This document shows positions 53,794 to 61,809 of a stretch of 64,000 nucleotides of DNA, piece by piece. The notes below the pieces were generated by a model. The model saw nothing but the letters and a program-made list of their open reading frames with translations, had not been told where the DNA came from and did not search any database. A program made the position numbers and the translations under genes. Source of the DNA: Paenibacillus barcinonensis (GTDB lineage: Bacteria > Bacillota > Bacilli > Paenibacillales > Paenibacillaceae); contig NZ_QJSW01000022.1 of assembly GCF_003217495.1 (NCBI RefSeq), positions 20,764 to 84,763 on the forward strand, given 5' to 3'. Every line of letters begins with the position of its first letter. Position 1 is the first letter of the stretch.

Positions 53794-54450
53794 TTACCTG
53801 TTAAACTGCTCTTGTCCCGCAGGCACAGCCAGTCCGTAAGCTTCCGCCCATTTACGCTCCGTCCTCGATTCAGGGGGTGTCTGTTTGGGTCCAATCGTGA
53901 TCTCAGGCCCTTTCCGCTCTCGTAACATGCCACGCAACACCGTGATGCCGATCATGCTGAGCCCTGTAAATACATACATCATACGGATGAAGACATTCCC
54001 GGAATCACTTCCCGTCACCAGACCATGAATCAATAATCCCACGAACACCGGGTAGGATAACATATGGAACAGAAACCACCATTTCCGTCCCAGCCTGTCA
54101 CGCAGATCACTGGATAACAATACGATCACCAGGCCGTAGAACGCTAATGTGCCGAGTCCGCTACCTACTGGATGAACCGAAGCGGTAAAGGGTAGGAATA
54201 ATTCACTCCAAGTGAACGGACTATAATGATCTACAATCAATGTAAGTCCATGTACGATGCCAAGCCCGAAGGCCAGCCAGGTTGTCCGTGTATGCCACTT
54301 AAACATCACGGCTTTGGGCTTGCCCTTTGCCATAGGCATGCCTTGAGCAATACCCAGAAAGACACCAACAAAAAGGAGCAAATATGCCGCAATACCGCTA
54401 ATCCGAATGATATTCCACGTTGGCAGGTAATCTACGATCCACTGTGCCAT
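53794..54450 (-). CDS. Ferric reductase-like transmembrane protein
   Basis: 218 residues, six hydrophobic helices with spaced histidines (KWHTRTTWLAFGLGIVHG, FHMLSYPVFVGLLIHG), the heme-binding pattern of the ferric-reductase-like (FRD) membrane domain. No attached FAD/NADPH domain, so it would pass electrons between membrane and an exterior partner. ATG 54450 follows GGGGGAG. Last of three genes, 36 bp after apbE. Confidence 0.85.
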   Translation of the reverse strand: MAQWIVDYLPTWNIIRISGIAAYLLLFVGVFLGIAQGMPMAKGKPKAVMFKWHTRTTWLAFGLGIVHGLTLIVDHYSPFTWSELFLPFTASVHPVGSGLGTLAFYGLVIVLLSSDLRDRLGRKWWFLFHMLSYPVFVGLLIHGLVTGSDSGNVFIRMMYVFTGLSMIGITVLRGMLRERKGPEITIGPKQTPPESRTERKWAEAYGLAVPAGQEQFNR

Positions 54451-54486
54451 AACCGGCTCCCCCATATCTGTTAGACTTGTACTCCT

Positions 54487-55536
54487 TTATATCAGACTGA
54501 AACGGTGATCCGGGTCAAAGCCGGGCCAGCATTCTGCAAGTGCCGCGGTATTGCCTCGAAAATAAACAGTACCCTCTCTTGTCATCCAGAGAATATCGTG
54601 CCGGTCATAATGGCGATTGAGCCATTTTACCGCCTCGCTGCTGCCCAGAATACATACCGTTTTGGCAATAATCTCACACTGTGATGTGTGCTTTCCGGCA
54701 ACTGTGCATTGTAGAATGTCTGTATCCGCCGGCTCCATCGTACGGGGATCAATTAAATGATGCGCTGTACGACCATTGTTATACCGCCACTGTCTTCGGG
54801 TAATCCCGGATGTAGCTACAGCTCCGTTACGAAGTCGAACCTCCCCGGACATGCCTTGCTCCTGTGCAAAGGGACTGGTCACCTCAAGCGTCCACCCAGG
54901 ATGATCGGCTGTTCCCCATACCTGAACATCACCGCCTGCATTAATCATGCCCGCAGCAATCCTCATCTTCTTCTGAAGCCAGTCCGCAATACGTTCTACA
55001 GCCCAGCCCTTCACGATTCCACCAAGATCAAGCTCTGTTCCCGGGTCCAGATGAACCATCCGACTGCCTTCTTGCTGTATCCATGTGGGACGACTGTAGT
55101 CAAATCGCTCTTGCCCTCTGCTGACCGATTCCATTTCTCTTGCACCAATCAGATGAGGTATATCCATCGAAGGCCGATAAGATGCTCGCTCCAGCACTTT
55201 TTCAAAGCTTGCATTATAACCGGATAAACGAAGAGCCTGTGAGATGCCTGGCTGAAAAATACCTTCTGTCTGCCCGATATATCCGTAAGCCAGACTCAGG
55301 ACTTCATCCATCGCAGCCGATACGGGCATCCACCCGCTGCTGTTGTTCAGACGGTTCAGCTCACTGTCAGCCACAAAGCGGCTGAAGCGCTGCTCCTGCG
55401 TTTCAAACCAGTTTTTCACAAGAGATGCCGCATGTTCAGCCTGCTCCTTGTCTGCACAGAGCTGCAACTCAACGTTTGTGTTCATAGCCTCAAATCGAAA
55501 ACGAAGTGGACGAGAGACTTGCTCTACGCGGCTCAT
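54487..55536 (-). CDS. apbE: FAD:protein FMN transferase (ApbE)
   Basis: 349 residues. Covalently attaches FMN to Ser/Thr of extracytoplasmic redox proteins. Motifs: LDLGGIVKGWAVERIADWL, INAGGDVQVWG and AVATSGITRRQW. No lipobox or signal peptide at this start, unlike many secreted ApbEs. ATG overlaps the upstream small gene by 4 bp (ATGA). Flavin recipient not identified; no FMN-binding domain gene is adjacent. Confidence 0.9.
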   Translation of the reverse strand: MSRVEQVSRPLRFRFEAMNTNVELQLCADKEQAEHAASLVKNWFETQEQRFSRFVADSELNRLNNSSGWMPVSAAMDEVLSLAYGYIGQTEGIFQPGISQALRLSGYNASFEKVLERASYRPSMDIPHLIGAREMESVSRGQERFDYSRPTWIQQEGSRMVHLDPGTELDLGGIVKGWAVERIADWLQKKMRIAAGMINAGGDVQVWGTADHPGWTLEVTSPFAQEQGMSGEVRLRNGAVATSGITRRQWRYNNGRTAHHLIDPRTMEPADTDILQCTVAGKHTSQCEIIAKTVCILGSSEAVKWLNRHYDRHDILWMTREGTVYFRGNTAALAECWPGFDPDHRFSLI

Positions 55537-55943
55537 GATACACCTGTGTGTGACCGATAATTGCCACTGCTGCTAGTCCCGGAGTCTCTGCCCCGATCAC
55601 GTTGTCCGAATTGCTCGCCCGGTGAACCCAAGCTTCCACGGTTGATGCTATCATCGGGCGCTGCCACGGAATGATCCGTCTGTTCCTGATTGGACTCAGC
55701 CGTGTATCCATCTGTATCCCGGCTATACGAATCTGTCGAATTCGGGGACCACTCATGCATGACATCATCCCGTGAATCCTGCTGTGCAGACGTCATTATG
55801 CCTGCATCTGAACCATTTGCTGATGCATAAGCAACATCAAACGCTTCTGAAGTTCTTACATATTGGAAGAGTGCAGCTACAGTCAACGTAGCTGCAGCCG
55901 AAGCTTGCCATTTGCGCCATTGGTTTTGTTTACGCCTTGCCAT
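55533..55943 (-). CDS. Small membrane-anchored or secreted protein of unknown function
   Basis: 136 residues: basic start (MARRKQNQWRKWQ), hydrophobic helix (about 14-28), then a polar, Ser/Asp/Gly-rich disordered tail of ~100 residues. First gene of the operon with apbE and the ferric reductase, so possibly the electron-transfer partner or flavin acceptor. No canonical ApbE target motif (D-x2-SGAT type) is visible in it. Confidence 0.65.
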   Translation of the reverse strand: MARRKQNQWRKWQASAAATLTVAALFQYVRTSEAFDVAYASANGSDAGIMTSAQQDSRDDVMHEWSPNSTDSYSRDTDGYTAESNQEQTDHSVAAPDDSINRGSLGSPGEQFGQRDRGRDSGTSSSGNYRSHTGVS

Positions 55944-56063
55944 CGCTCATCCCTGCTTTCTATAGCGAAGTTCATAGTTGTATGATAGGCAGGAAGGCTT
56001 AAAAGAAGCTGAATAAACGGTTAAGAGCGGCTAAAGCTTTTTTGGAAAGGCCTAATTACAAAC

Positions 56064-56092
56064 AAAAAAAGCAAGGATGCGCTAACATCCTC
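56064..56092 (-). terminator. Terminator of the MBL-fold gene
   Basis: Minus strand GAGGATG-TTAGCG-CATCCTTGC followed by seven T residues. Confidence 0.8.
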
Positions 56093-56153
56093 ACTCTGGA
56101 TTATGACTGTATGTTAATTAAAAAATGAATGCACCTGTTTTATATCCATTTAC

Positions 56154-57149
56154 TTACTGCTGATGTTGAAAATAAATGATGCCTCCTGACTCCTGTGCCT
56201 CTCTCGCCAGGCCACGCCGGATTAGCTCCTGCAAATGTGCCAGCGTCTCACTCATCGCAAAACGCAGCTGGTGTGTTCCCAGCCGATCGCCAAACAGATG
56301 CAGACAAATATCGTATGCGTGAGCCGAGCTCTCCTGCAAACGTTCCGACAGTTTCGCAAGGCGTTCTTCATGATGTGCAAGCAGCTCTGTTGTACGTTCC
56401 GTAAATCGGGTAAACGGATTGCGGTGCCCCGGATAGGCTCGCTCCACCGTCAATGCATGCAAACGAGTCAAGCCTTGCATGTAGGACTGTAATGGCTCAG
56501 GATCACTGCCCGGCAGCAGGCTGATATTGGGTGAGATTTGTGGCAATACCGCGTCTCCGCACAATATTTCTCTCGATTCAGGCGCATAGAACGACAGATG
56601 TCCTGGGGCATGTCCCCCCGTCTCCAGCGCAATCCACGCTTTCCCTCCCATATGCAACGTCTCACCATCCGCAATGAGTGTTACCTCGGGAAGCGGGGTA
56701 AGCTGTGAGATAAAGGTTCTCATATGCGCTTTGATTTCAACTGTTTTATATTCTGGCATGCCGTGGATACGATAATACTCCGGCAGCCTCTCGTCTATGC
56801 TCGCTTCGGGTCCCCACATATAATCCGCCTCCTGACGGGAGCGCGCCGACATTAGCACAGGCGCACCACTCATCTGCTGCATCCAGCCGGATAAGCCGAG
56901 ATGATCTGGATGATGATGAGTCAGCACAATCTGGTGAATGTCCTGAAAGGTCAAGCCAAGTGCCGCTAATGCTTCGTGCCACTCCTGCTCGGTCCCCGCT
57001 GTACGCGGTCCCGGATCAACAATGCTCACCTTGCCATCTGGCTCGGTTAAAATATAGCTATTCACCCATCGTAGCGGAAAAGACATCGTGATCTGAATAC
57101 GGTGCATACCCGCTGGCATAGAGATGGTTTCAGTTCGTGTACGTTTCAT
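56154..57149 (-). CDS. MBL-fold metallo-hydrolase
   Basis: 331 residues. Zinc motif THHHPDHLG, further ligands in ETGGHAPGHLSF, LCGDAVLP and YPGHRNPF, plus a ~100-residue helical C-terminal domain of the LACTB2-like / BLACT_WH type. Likely hydrolase on a thioester, phosphodiester or lactone; substrate unknown. ATG behind AGGGGAG. Confidence 0.85.
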   Translation of the reverse strand: MKRTRTETISMPAGMHRIQITMSFPLRWVNSYILTEPDGKVSIVDPGPRTAGTEQEWHEALAALGLTFQDIHQIVLTHHHPDHLGLSGWMQQMSGAPVLMSARSRQEADYMWGPEASIDERLPEYYRIHGMPEYKTVEIKAHMRTFISQLTPLPEVTLIADGETLHMGGKAWIALETGGHAPGHLSFYAPESREILCGDAVLPQISPNISLLPGSDPEPLQSYMQGLTRLHALTVERAYPGHRNPFTRFTERTTELLAHHEERLAKLSERLQESSAHAYDICLHLFGDRLGTHQLRFAMSETLAHLQELIRRGLAREAQESGGIIYFQHQQ

Positions 57150-57208
57150 CGTTCTCCCCTGTCCTTTTCGTTTCTGTGTAAATCAAGCGTTCAATGAATA
57201 TCGTTTGC

Positions 57209-57952
57209 TCATTCCGCAGGACGATGTCCAACAAAAATCATACGCGGCGATGTCTGCTCGTCATATTGCTCTTCATCATAGCCGCCGTGAACCTGATCCA
57301 CCCTGAGACCTGCTTCATGAATCAAGTCGCTGAGCTCCTTACGTGAGTACAGCTTGACACTTTCCTTATAAACGCGCGGTTCGGCTCCGGCCGCCATGTC
57401 CGTGATCCGAATCTCCTTTTGCACAAATCCGTCCTGTACTCTGCGTAGCTCCTCAATTCGCTGCCCTTCATCCTCACGAACCGAATGTGGAACCAGATGT
57501 TCCTTCACATAGGCCGTGTTGATAAAATCAATAATAAATCGGCCGCCCGGCCTTAACATGTGATGGATTGCACGCAACACCTTGAGCTGCTCTACATCCT
57601 CGGGAAAATATCCAAACGAAGTGAACAGGTTCACCACCGCGTCAAATCCACCTGCGAGCGGAACGCTGCGCATGTCGGCATGAACCCATCTGACCCGATG
57701 CTCTGTATCCAGCTCCCGCGCCTCCTGTAACAGCACATCCGACAAGTCGACCCCTGTCACCTGTAATCCGGCGTCCGCCAGAGCAAGAGAGTGCCTGCCC
57801 ATGCCGCAGCATAGGTCCAGCACTTCTGCATCAGGGCGGAGCTTGAGCCAGTTAATCATTTTATGTACTTCCTCATAGGCACCATGCACATCCCGGTGTT
57901 TGTATACGAGCAGATAATCTTCGCCAAAGCTCTTTTCGTACCATTCCGTCAT
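57209..57952 (-). CDS. Class I SAM-dependent methyltransferase
   Basis: 247 residues. Motif I VLDLCCGMGRHSLALA, then TGVDLSDVLLQEAR and the motif IV-like NLFTSFGYF. Resembles YdaC/YodH-type small-molecule methyltransferases; substrate unknown. ATG has AAGG five bases upstream. Likely co-transcribed with the MBL gene 59 bp downstream. Confidence 0.85.
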   Translation of the reverse strand: MTEWYEKSFGEDYLLVYKHRDVHGAYEEVHKMINWLKLRPDAEVLDLCCGMGRHSLALADAGLQVTGVDLSDVLLQEARELDTEHRVRWVHADMRSVPLAGGFDAVVNLFTSFGYFPEDVEQLKVLRAIHHMLRPGGRFIIDFINTAYVKEHLVPHSVREDEGQRIEELRRVQDGFVQKEIRITDMAAGAEPRVYKESVKLYSRKELSDLIHEAGLRVDQVHGGYDEEQYDEQTSPRMIFVGHRPAE

Positions 57953-58043
57953 GAAAACCTTCGCCCTCCACGTCTGTGATTCATCATTTCAAGTTATTGT
58001 AACCGTTTATGTCTCAAACTCAAAATGACGGCCTGCCGTCTCA

Positions 58044-58072
58044 TTGAATGCCCCTATAACGCACGATATAAT
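58044..58072 (+). promoter_or_regulatory. Promoter of the DUF72 gene
   Basis: TTGAAT, 17 bp, TATAAT, about 50 bp before the ATG. Confidence 0.8.
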
Positions 58073-58129
58073 GGTACACATGTCATACTCCTGCGAATCG
58101 GTTAAATATAAACAACAGGAGGTGTTCTT

Positions 58130-59005
58130 ATGATTCGTATCGGACTCACAGGATGGGGCGATCAAGATGACCTCTACCCGAACCGCACCAAAGCAAAGGA
58201 CAAGCTTCAGCTGTATAGTCAATATTTCTCTACGGTGGAGGTGGACAGCTCCTTCTATGCTGTACAGCCTCGTGACCGGATGGCCCGCTGGGCGGCGGAG
58301 ACACCCGATTCGTTCTCATTTATCGTGAAGGCCTATCAGGGAATGACGGGACATCTGCGGGGCAAGCCGTATTTTAACAGCACATCCGAGATGTACAAAG
58401 CGTTTCGGGAATCACTGGAGCCTGTCATCGAAGCTGGCAAAATGCAAGCGGCCTTGTTTCAATATCCACCTTGGTTTGAATGCAACCGGGACAATGTAAA
58501 TGAACTGCGGGAAGTGAAGCTTCGCATGGAGGGCATTCCATGTGCCATTGAATTCCGGCATCGAAGCTGGTATGAGGACAAATTCCGCGAGCGCACACTT
58601 GCTTTTCTGAAGGAGCAGGGCTGGATTCACAGCGTCTGTGACGAGCCCCAGGCAGGGCCGGGATCGATCCCCATCGTGCCGATTGCGACTGATCCCCACA
58701 TGACGCTTGTGCGCATGCATGGTCGCAATGTGTCGGGCTGGCATCAGAACGGCGCACCCAACTGGCGCGAGACACGTTATCTGTATCGGTACAATGAGCA
58801 AGAATTGCTCGAATGGAGGGGTTATCTGCAGCAGCTGCAGGCGCAGAGCGAAGATGTATTTGTCATTTTCAACAACAACTCCGCCGGAGATGCCGCTGCC
58901 AATGCACAGATGATGATGGAACTGCTGGGTCAGCCCATCAAGCCATTTCCCGACCGTACGGAGCCCGAAAAGGAAGAAGGGCCTGAGCAGCTAGAGTTAT
59001 TTTAA
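58130..59005 (+). CDS. DUF72 domain protein (YecE-like)
   Basis: 291 residues, TIM-barrel-like DUF72. Motifs: GLTGWGD at the start, TVEVDSSFYAVQ, FSFIVKAYQGMTGH, AIEFRHRSWY and the C-terminal FNNNSAGDAAANA. The family is widespread and its biochemistry is unsettled. AGGAGGTG before ATG. Monocistronic or followed by the peptidase 145 bp on. Confidence 0.9.
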   Translation: MIRIGLTGWGDQDDLYPNRTKAKDKLQLYSQYFSTVEVDSSFYAVQPRDRMARWAAETPDSFSFIVKAYQGMTGHLRGKPYFNSTSEMYKAFRESLEPVIEAGKMQAALFQYPPWFECNRDNVNELREVKLRMEGIPCAIEFRHRSWYEDKFRERTLAFLKEQGWIHSVCDEPQAGPGSIPIVPIATDPHMTLVRMHGRNVSGWHQNGAPNWRETRYLYRYNEQELLEWRGYLQQLQAQSEDVFVIFNNNSAGDAAANAQMMMELLGQPIKPFPDRTEPEKEEGPEQLELF

Positions 59006-59150
59006 AATCGAGTTAACCCCCTCCTTCTAAGCACAATTCGCTTTTTATTGAAGATATACGGGGAACAGCATTTTTTTAACCAATGTTTTATTAACGTGGC
59101 AAAATGGATTACAATAGATTGAACGCAGATTTTGAAGGAGGCCTTTTTCA

Positions 59151-60506
59151 ATGAAAGAACAAGCATATTTTGAGCAAAACCGGGACAAACATCTGGCAGA
59201 ACTGAATGAATGGTTATCCATTCCGAGCATTTCCGCCATTTCTGAGCATAAAGAAGATATCCAACGTGCCGCACAGTGGGCAGCAGACGCTCTTACACGT
59301 GCTGGTATGGAGAATGTGGAGATTATCCAAACCGCCGGGCATCCGATTGTGTATGCAGACCACCTGCATGCTCCGGGCAAACCAACAGCACTGATCTATG
59401 GACACTATGACGTGCAGCCGGTTGATCCGCTTCACCTGTGGGAGACACCTCCTTTTGAACCAACGATTCGGGATGGCAAGCTGTATGCCCGTGGTGCAAC
59501 GGATGATAAAGGACAAATTTTTATACATATCAAAGCCGTTGAAGCACTGCTCGCCGAGAACAAAGAGCTTCCGATCAACGTAAAATTCTGCATCGAAGGC
59601 GAAGAGGAAATCTCCAGCCCGAACCTGCCGATCTACCTGAACGACCATACCGAAAAGCTGCGTGCTGATATGGTGCTGATCTCGGATACGTCCCTGCTGG
59701 AAAAAGGAAAACCGGCGATTTCCACGGGCCTGCGCGGCCTGTGCTCCATGCATGTGGACCTGTTCACCGCCAACACCGATCTGCACTCCGGTTCCTTCGG
59801 CGGCGGTGTACCGAACGCGCTTCACGCACTCGTATCCCTGCTGGCATCCTTGCATGATGAGCAAGGGCGTGTGAGCGTGGACGGCTTCTATGACGGGGTT
59901 CTGCCGCTGTCACCTGAGATGAGAGAAGAGTTTGTGAAGCAGGGCTTCAACGAGGAGCAGCTTCGTCAGGATCTCGGACTGGAGCAATTGTATGGCGAAG
60001 AAGGCTACTCCTTCGTGGAGCGTGTCGGTGCACGTCCAACGCTGGAGCTGAACGGCGTGTGGGGCGGCTTCCAGGGTGAAGGCAGCAAAACGGTTATCCC
60101 TAAAGAAGCACATGCCAAAATCACCTGCCGTCTGGTTGCAGATCAAGACCCGCAGCAAGTGCTTGATTCAATTGAAGCTCATCTGCGCGCTCATGTACAA
60201 CCAGGGGCAACGCTTCAGATCAAACAGATCGAGAAGGCTTTTGCGTTCAACACCGATCCGACTGATCCGATTCTGCAAAAAGCCGCTGATGCCTATGAAA
60301 AAGTATACGGCGTGCGTGCCCTCTTCACCAAAGATGGCGGCTCGATTCCGATTGTAGAGAAGCTCTCCCGTGTGCTCGGCGTGCCTGCTGTCATGATGGG
60401 CTTTGGTCTGCCAGACGAAAATCTGCATGCACCGAACGAGCACTTCAATCTGGAGAACTTTGATAAGGGATTGCTGACTGTAGTAGAGTTTATGAAAAGT
60501 TTATAA
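59151..60506 (+). CDS. M20-family dipeptidase
   Basis: 451 residues. Zinc ligands in GHYDVQPV, ARGATDDKG and CIEGEEEISS, ISDTS and the C-terminal ENLHAPNEHF; dimerisation domain between. Closest in layout to the CNDP2/DUG1 branch of M20 metallopeptidases, which hydrolyse dipeptides in the cytosol. ATG ten bases after GAAGGAGG. Confidence 0.92.
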   Translation: MKEQAYFEQNRDKHLAELNEWLSIPSISAISEHKEDIQRAAQWAADALTRAGMENVEIIQTAGHPIVYADHLHAPGKPTALIYGHYDVQPVDPLHLWETPPFEPTIRDGKLYARGATDDKGQIFIHIKAVEALLAENKELPINVKFCIEGEEEISSPNLPIYLNDHTEKLRADMVLISDTSLLEKGKPAISTGLRGLCSMHVDLFTANTDLHSGSFGGGVPNALHALVSLLASLHDEQGRVSVDGFYDGVLPLSPEMREEFVKQGFNEEQLRQDLGLEQLYGEEGYSFVERVGARPTLELNGVWGGFQGEGSKTVIPKEAHAKITCRLVADQDPQQVLDSIEAHLRAHVQPGATLQIKQIEKAFAFNTDPTDPILQKAADAYEKVYGVRALFTKDGGSIPIVEKLSRVLGVPAVMMGFGLPDENLHAPNEHFNLENFDKGLLTVVEFMKSL

Positions 60507-60521
60507 TAGTTAAAAAATACG

Positions 60522-60581
60522 CTTACACGGAGATCACTACGTAGGGAGAACAAGCTTCCGATCGCTGTTACTCCCAGATTT
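60522..60581 (+). repeat. Second copy of the pgpA-element core
   Basis: Begins CTTACACGG and ends TTCCGATCGCTGTTACTCCC + AGATTT; the minus-strand stretch 52928-52986 gives TTTACACGG...TTCCAATCGCTGTTATCCCC + AGGTTT at the same spacing. The segment continues to about 60680, where CTCCACTACGT mirrors CACTACGTAGGGAG. Intergenic 60507-60968 otherwise holds only the terminator and the tetR promoter region. Confidence 0.65.
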
Positions 60582-60709
60582 CTTTGATCCCTTCTTCAGA
60601 GGGAGAAATCCGGTAATAAAGGCGAGCGCTTCGCTTCTACAGAATCGCGATTTCGCCCCTCCACTACGTTAGCGCCTTCTTTAGCCAGATGTCATTCATA
60701 TCACGAGAT

Positions 60710-60754
60710 AAGAAGAAACCGATAGCCTGTATGGTTATCGGTTTCTTCTTTTTG
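60710..60754 (+). terminator. Terminator downstream of the dipeptidase and repeat
   Basis: AAGAAACCGATA / TATCGGTTTCTT 12-bp stem, then CTTTTTG. Confidence 0.85.
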
Positions 60755-60968
60755 CTGTACGCCATGGATGCTGTGATCCATATGATTCCATGTCATGGCA
60801 GATCATGTTAATCTTCTTATAAAGAGTTTGCAGCGCTAAACGCATTCGTAACATTACTTTTTTACGGGACAGGAACGGTATCTGTAACCTCGGGTACTTT
60901 TTTCAAACCTGATACACTCCTGCATCTCCGCTCTTGCAAGCCGAATCTGAATGATGAGGTGAACTGTG

Positions 60969-61541
60969 ATGTCTGCTTCTCATTTGACCAAAACTGCACT
61001 GGCTCATTCACTCAAACATTTAATGGAACATACGCCGCTGAACAAAATTACGGTAAAACATCTGGTAGAGGACTGCGGTGTAAACCGGCAAACCTTTTAT
61101 TATCATTTTCAGGACATTTATGCACTGCTTGGGTGGATCTATGAAACGGAGGCTGTGAACAGCCTTGCGGGATATCGCAGCTACGATACATGGACCGAAG
61201 GGTTTTACAAGATCTTCTGTTACATTGAAAATAATAAAACCTTCTGCTGCAATACCCTCGAATCGCTGGGGCGTGCTCATCTGGATGGATATCTTTATCA
61301 GGTTACGCATGATCTGATTATGGGGGTAATAAACGAGCTCGCTTCCGGGGTCAAGGTTCGCATGGAGGATAAAGAATTTGTCGCCAATTTCTACACGCTC
61401 GCCTTCACCGGACTAATTATTCAATGGATGCGAAATGACATGAAGGAGCCACCCAAACAGATCATCAACAAGCTAAGCGAGCTGATTGAAGGAAATGTAG
61501 TCAGGGCACTGCACAAGTATGAGCTTAAATATGAGCACTAA
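60969..61541 (+). CDS. TetR/AcrR family transcriptional regulator
   Basis: 190 residues. N-terminal helix-turn-helix with ITVKHLVEDCGVNRQTFYYHF, typical of TetR, and a C-terminal ligand domain of the DhaS/TetR_C_8-like type (NNKTFCCNTLES...). Adjacent and codirectional with oleate hydratase, so a fatty-acid-responsive repressor is a reasonable inference. ATG 60969 with AGGTG upstream; the GTG one codon earlier is an alternative. Confidence 0.88.
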   Translation: MSASHLTKTALAHSLKHLMEHTPLNKITVKHLVEDCGVNRQTFYYHFQDIYALLGWIYETEAVNSLAGYRSYDTWTEGFYKIFCYIENNKTFCCNTLESLGRAHLDGYLYQVTHDLIMGVINELASGVKVRMEDKEFVANFYTLAFTGLIIQWMRNDMKEPPKQIINKLSELIEGNVVRALHKYELKYEH

Positions 61542-61552
61542 ACACAACACGG

Positions 61553-61589
61553 AAAGCTGCCATCCCCTCAAGGGGTGAGCGGCTTTTTA
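61553..61589 (+). terminator. Terminator of the TetR gene
   Basis: AAAGCTGC-CAT-CCCCT-CAA-GGGG-TGA-GCGGCTTTTT: two stacked stems and a T tail. Confidence 0.75.
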
Positions 61590-61766
61590 GGCATAATCAG
61601 GTTAAGCTTGGCTTGATAAGGAGATTTGAAGCTGTCAGATTACAGGCTTGCTGCAACAGAAATAGAGACTAAACCGACCGTCCTAAAACTAGACATTTTT
61701 CCAATAGTGACTAAAAAACAGACGCCTGCTTTCGTTTGATCATACCTTCTTTCGTTGCCTGGGTTT

Positions 61767-61779
61767 ACATTGGGAATGT
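61767..61779 (+). promoter_or_regulatory. Candidate operator ahead of oleate hydratase
   Basis: Inverted repeat ACATT-GGG-AATGT ending 30 bp before the start codon. A second TetR-like palindrome ACCGACCGT (ACnGnCnGT) lies near 61675. Either may bind the TetR protein; neither is proven. Confidence 0.35.
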
Positions 61780-61809
61780 GAGTACACCATCATTTGGAGG
61801 CGATTGGTC

